Source: Spirochaetales bacterium (GTDB taxonomy: Bacteria; Spirochaetota; Spirochaetia; B11-G9). Taken from it: DNA of 6,076 nt. The notes under the pieces are model-generated. The model made no database searches. It was not told where the DNA came from and worked only from the letters and a program-made list of their open reading frames with translations. Both the position numbers and the translations under genes were made by a program. The stretch spans positions 1 through 6,076 of the forward strand of contig JALTGJ010000479.1 of NCBI GenBank assembly GCA_027077185.1, given 5' to 3'. Below, in pieces: positions 5,848 to 6,076 of this stretch (within the stretch, counting starts at the first letter, position 1; every line of letters starts with the position of its first letter).

Positions 5848-6076
5848 ACAATATTCCTGGGCCTAAATAATCTCAAGCCATTATAAAGCAGCAAAGTTGT
5901 AAGAATCATTATTACTGCAATAACCGTAGCTGCCTCCCAGTTCATTAGCACAAGTGCTTCCTGGCGCATAAGTGTTGACAGAGTAAGAACTTTTGCACCA
6001 CCCAGGATTGCAGGTGTTACATAGGCTGTAATACACCCGGTAAAAACCAGGGTAACCCCCATTATCAATCCATCAA
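5844..6076 (-). CDS. ABC transporter permease, PotB-like, C-terminal part (cut by window edge)
   Basis: The last 76 residues or so of a first-permease subunit are visible; the 5' end, including its EAA loop, lies beyond base 6076. The frame is open through the window edge, and a TTG at 6068-6066 is an internal Leu codon rather than a start. The segment LVFTGCITAYVTPAILGGAK is the conserved region after the EAA loop in PotB-type permeases (compare 'S-[YF]-[IV]-T-P-A-L-L-G-G'). It is followed by a hydrophilic loop and a last membrane helix (ATVIAVIMILTTLLLYNGL), ending in a basic tail LFRPRNIV. It should form the heterodimeric channel with the PotC-like protein downstream. The TGA overlaps the next ATG by four bases. 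The substrate-binding protein and the operon promoter would be expected further right. Confidence 0.9.
   Translation of the reverse strand, partial: DGLIMGVTLVFTGCITAYVTPAILGGAKVLTLSTLMRQEALVLMNWEAATVIAVIMILTTLLLYNGLRLFRPRNIV

Noticed and set aside
5486..5866. 126-codon open frame on the + strand opposite the PotC-like permease
   Set aside because: It is antisense to a clear permease gene, rich in Arg/Asn/Ile low-quality sequence, and has no domain resemblance; a shadow of the coding strand.
1..6076. Mobile elements, CRISPR repeats, tRNA/rRNA genes, phage or toxin-antitoxin genes
   Set aside because: No terminal repeats, transposase-like or integrase-like proteins, spaced direct repeats or cloverleaf-like sequences were seen on either strand.

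Overview
This is an AT-rich bacterial chromosome window (roughly 40% GC or a little below, estimated by eye). It is densely packed, with short or negative gaps between genes. The start codons include GTG and possibly TTG, with good AGGA-type ribosome binding sites. Nothing fixes the species. The base composition, the free use of AGA/ATA codons and the gene mix (GGDEF protein, PotABC-type importer, PepT-like peptidase) would suit an anaerobic or fermentative spirochaete or clostridium-like organism, but that is a low-confidence guess.

Layout. Bases 1-1996 run on the + strand: the last 57 residues of a GGDEF (diguanylate cyclase type) protein, a half-size five-helix EamA/DMT membrane protein joined to it by an ATGA overlap, a 66-base gap, then a full-length amidohydrolase of the 5'-methylthioadenosine/S-adenosylhomocysteine deaminase type. 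Bases 6076-1993 run on the - strand as one apparent operon: C-terminal part of a PotB-like permease, PotC-like permease, PotA-like ATPase with TOBE domain, a uridine-phosphorylase-family nucleoside phosphorylase, and a PepT-like M20 metallopeptidase. The junctions are -4, +12, +4 and about +32 bases, so co-transcription and translational coupling are likely. The two gene groups converge and their stop codons overlap by 4 bases. A 10-bp perfect inverted repeat across this junction has T runs on both sides and looks like a two-way terminator placed inside the two coding ends. No stretch longer than 300 bases lacks a gene.

How the genes may work together (inference). The ABC importer is of the polyamine-type family, but its binding protein and operon promoter lie beyond the right edge, so its substrate is unknown. 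Its operon also carries a nucleoside phosphorylase and an M20 peptidase, and the convergent neighbour deaminates adenosine-type nucleosides. The theme may therefore be uptake and salvage of nucleosides or nucleoside conjugates, with breakdown to base plus sugar phosphate and amino acids.

Most genes are ordinary family members. The points worth a second look are the phosphorylase (Glu-Gln-Glu in place of the usual Glu-Met-Glu, with mixed purine- and uridine-type signatures), the terminator within the coding overlap, the undecided start of the peptidase, and the transporter-phosphorylase-peptidase grouping. I saw no mobile element, CRISPR array, RNA gene or clearly new system.
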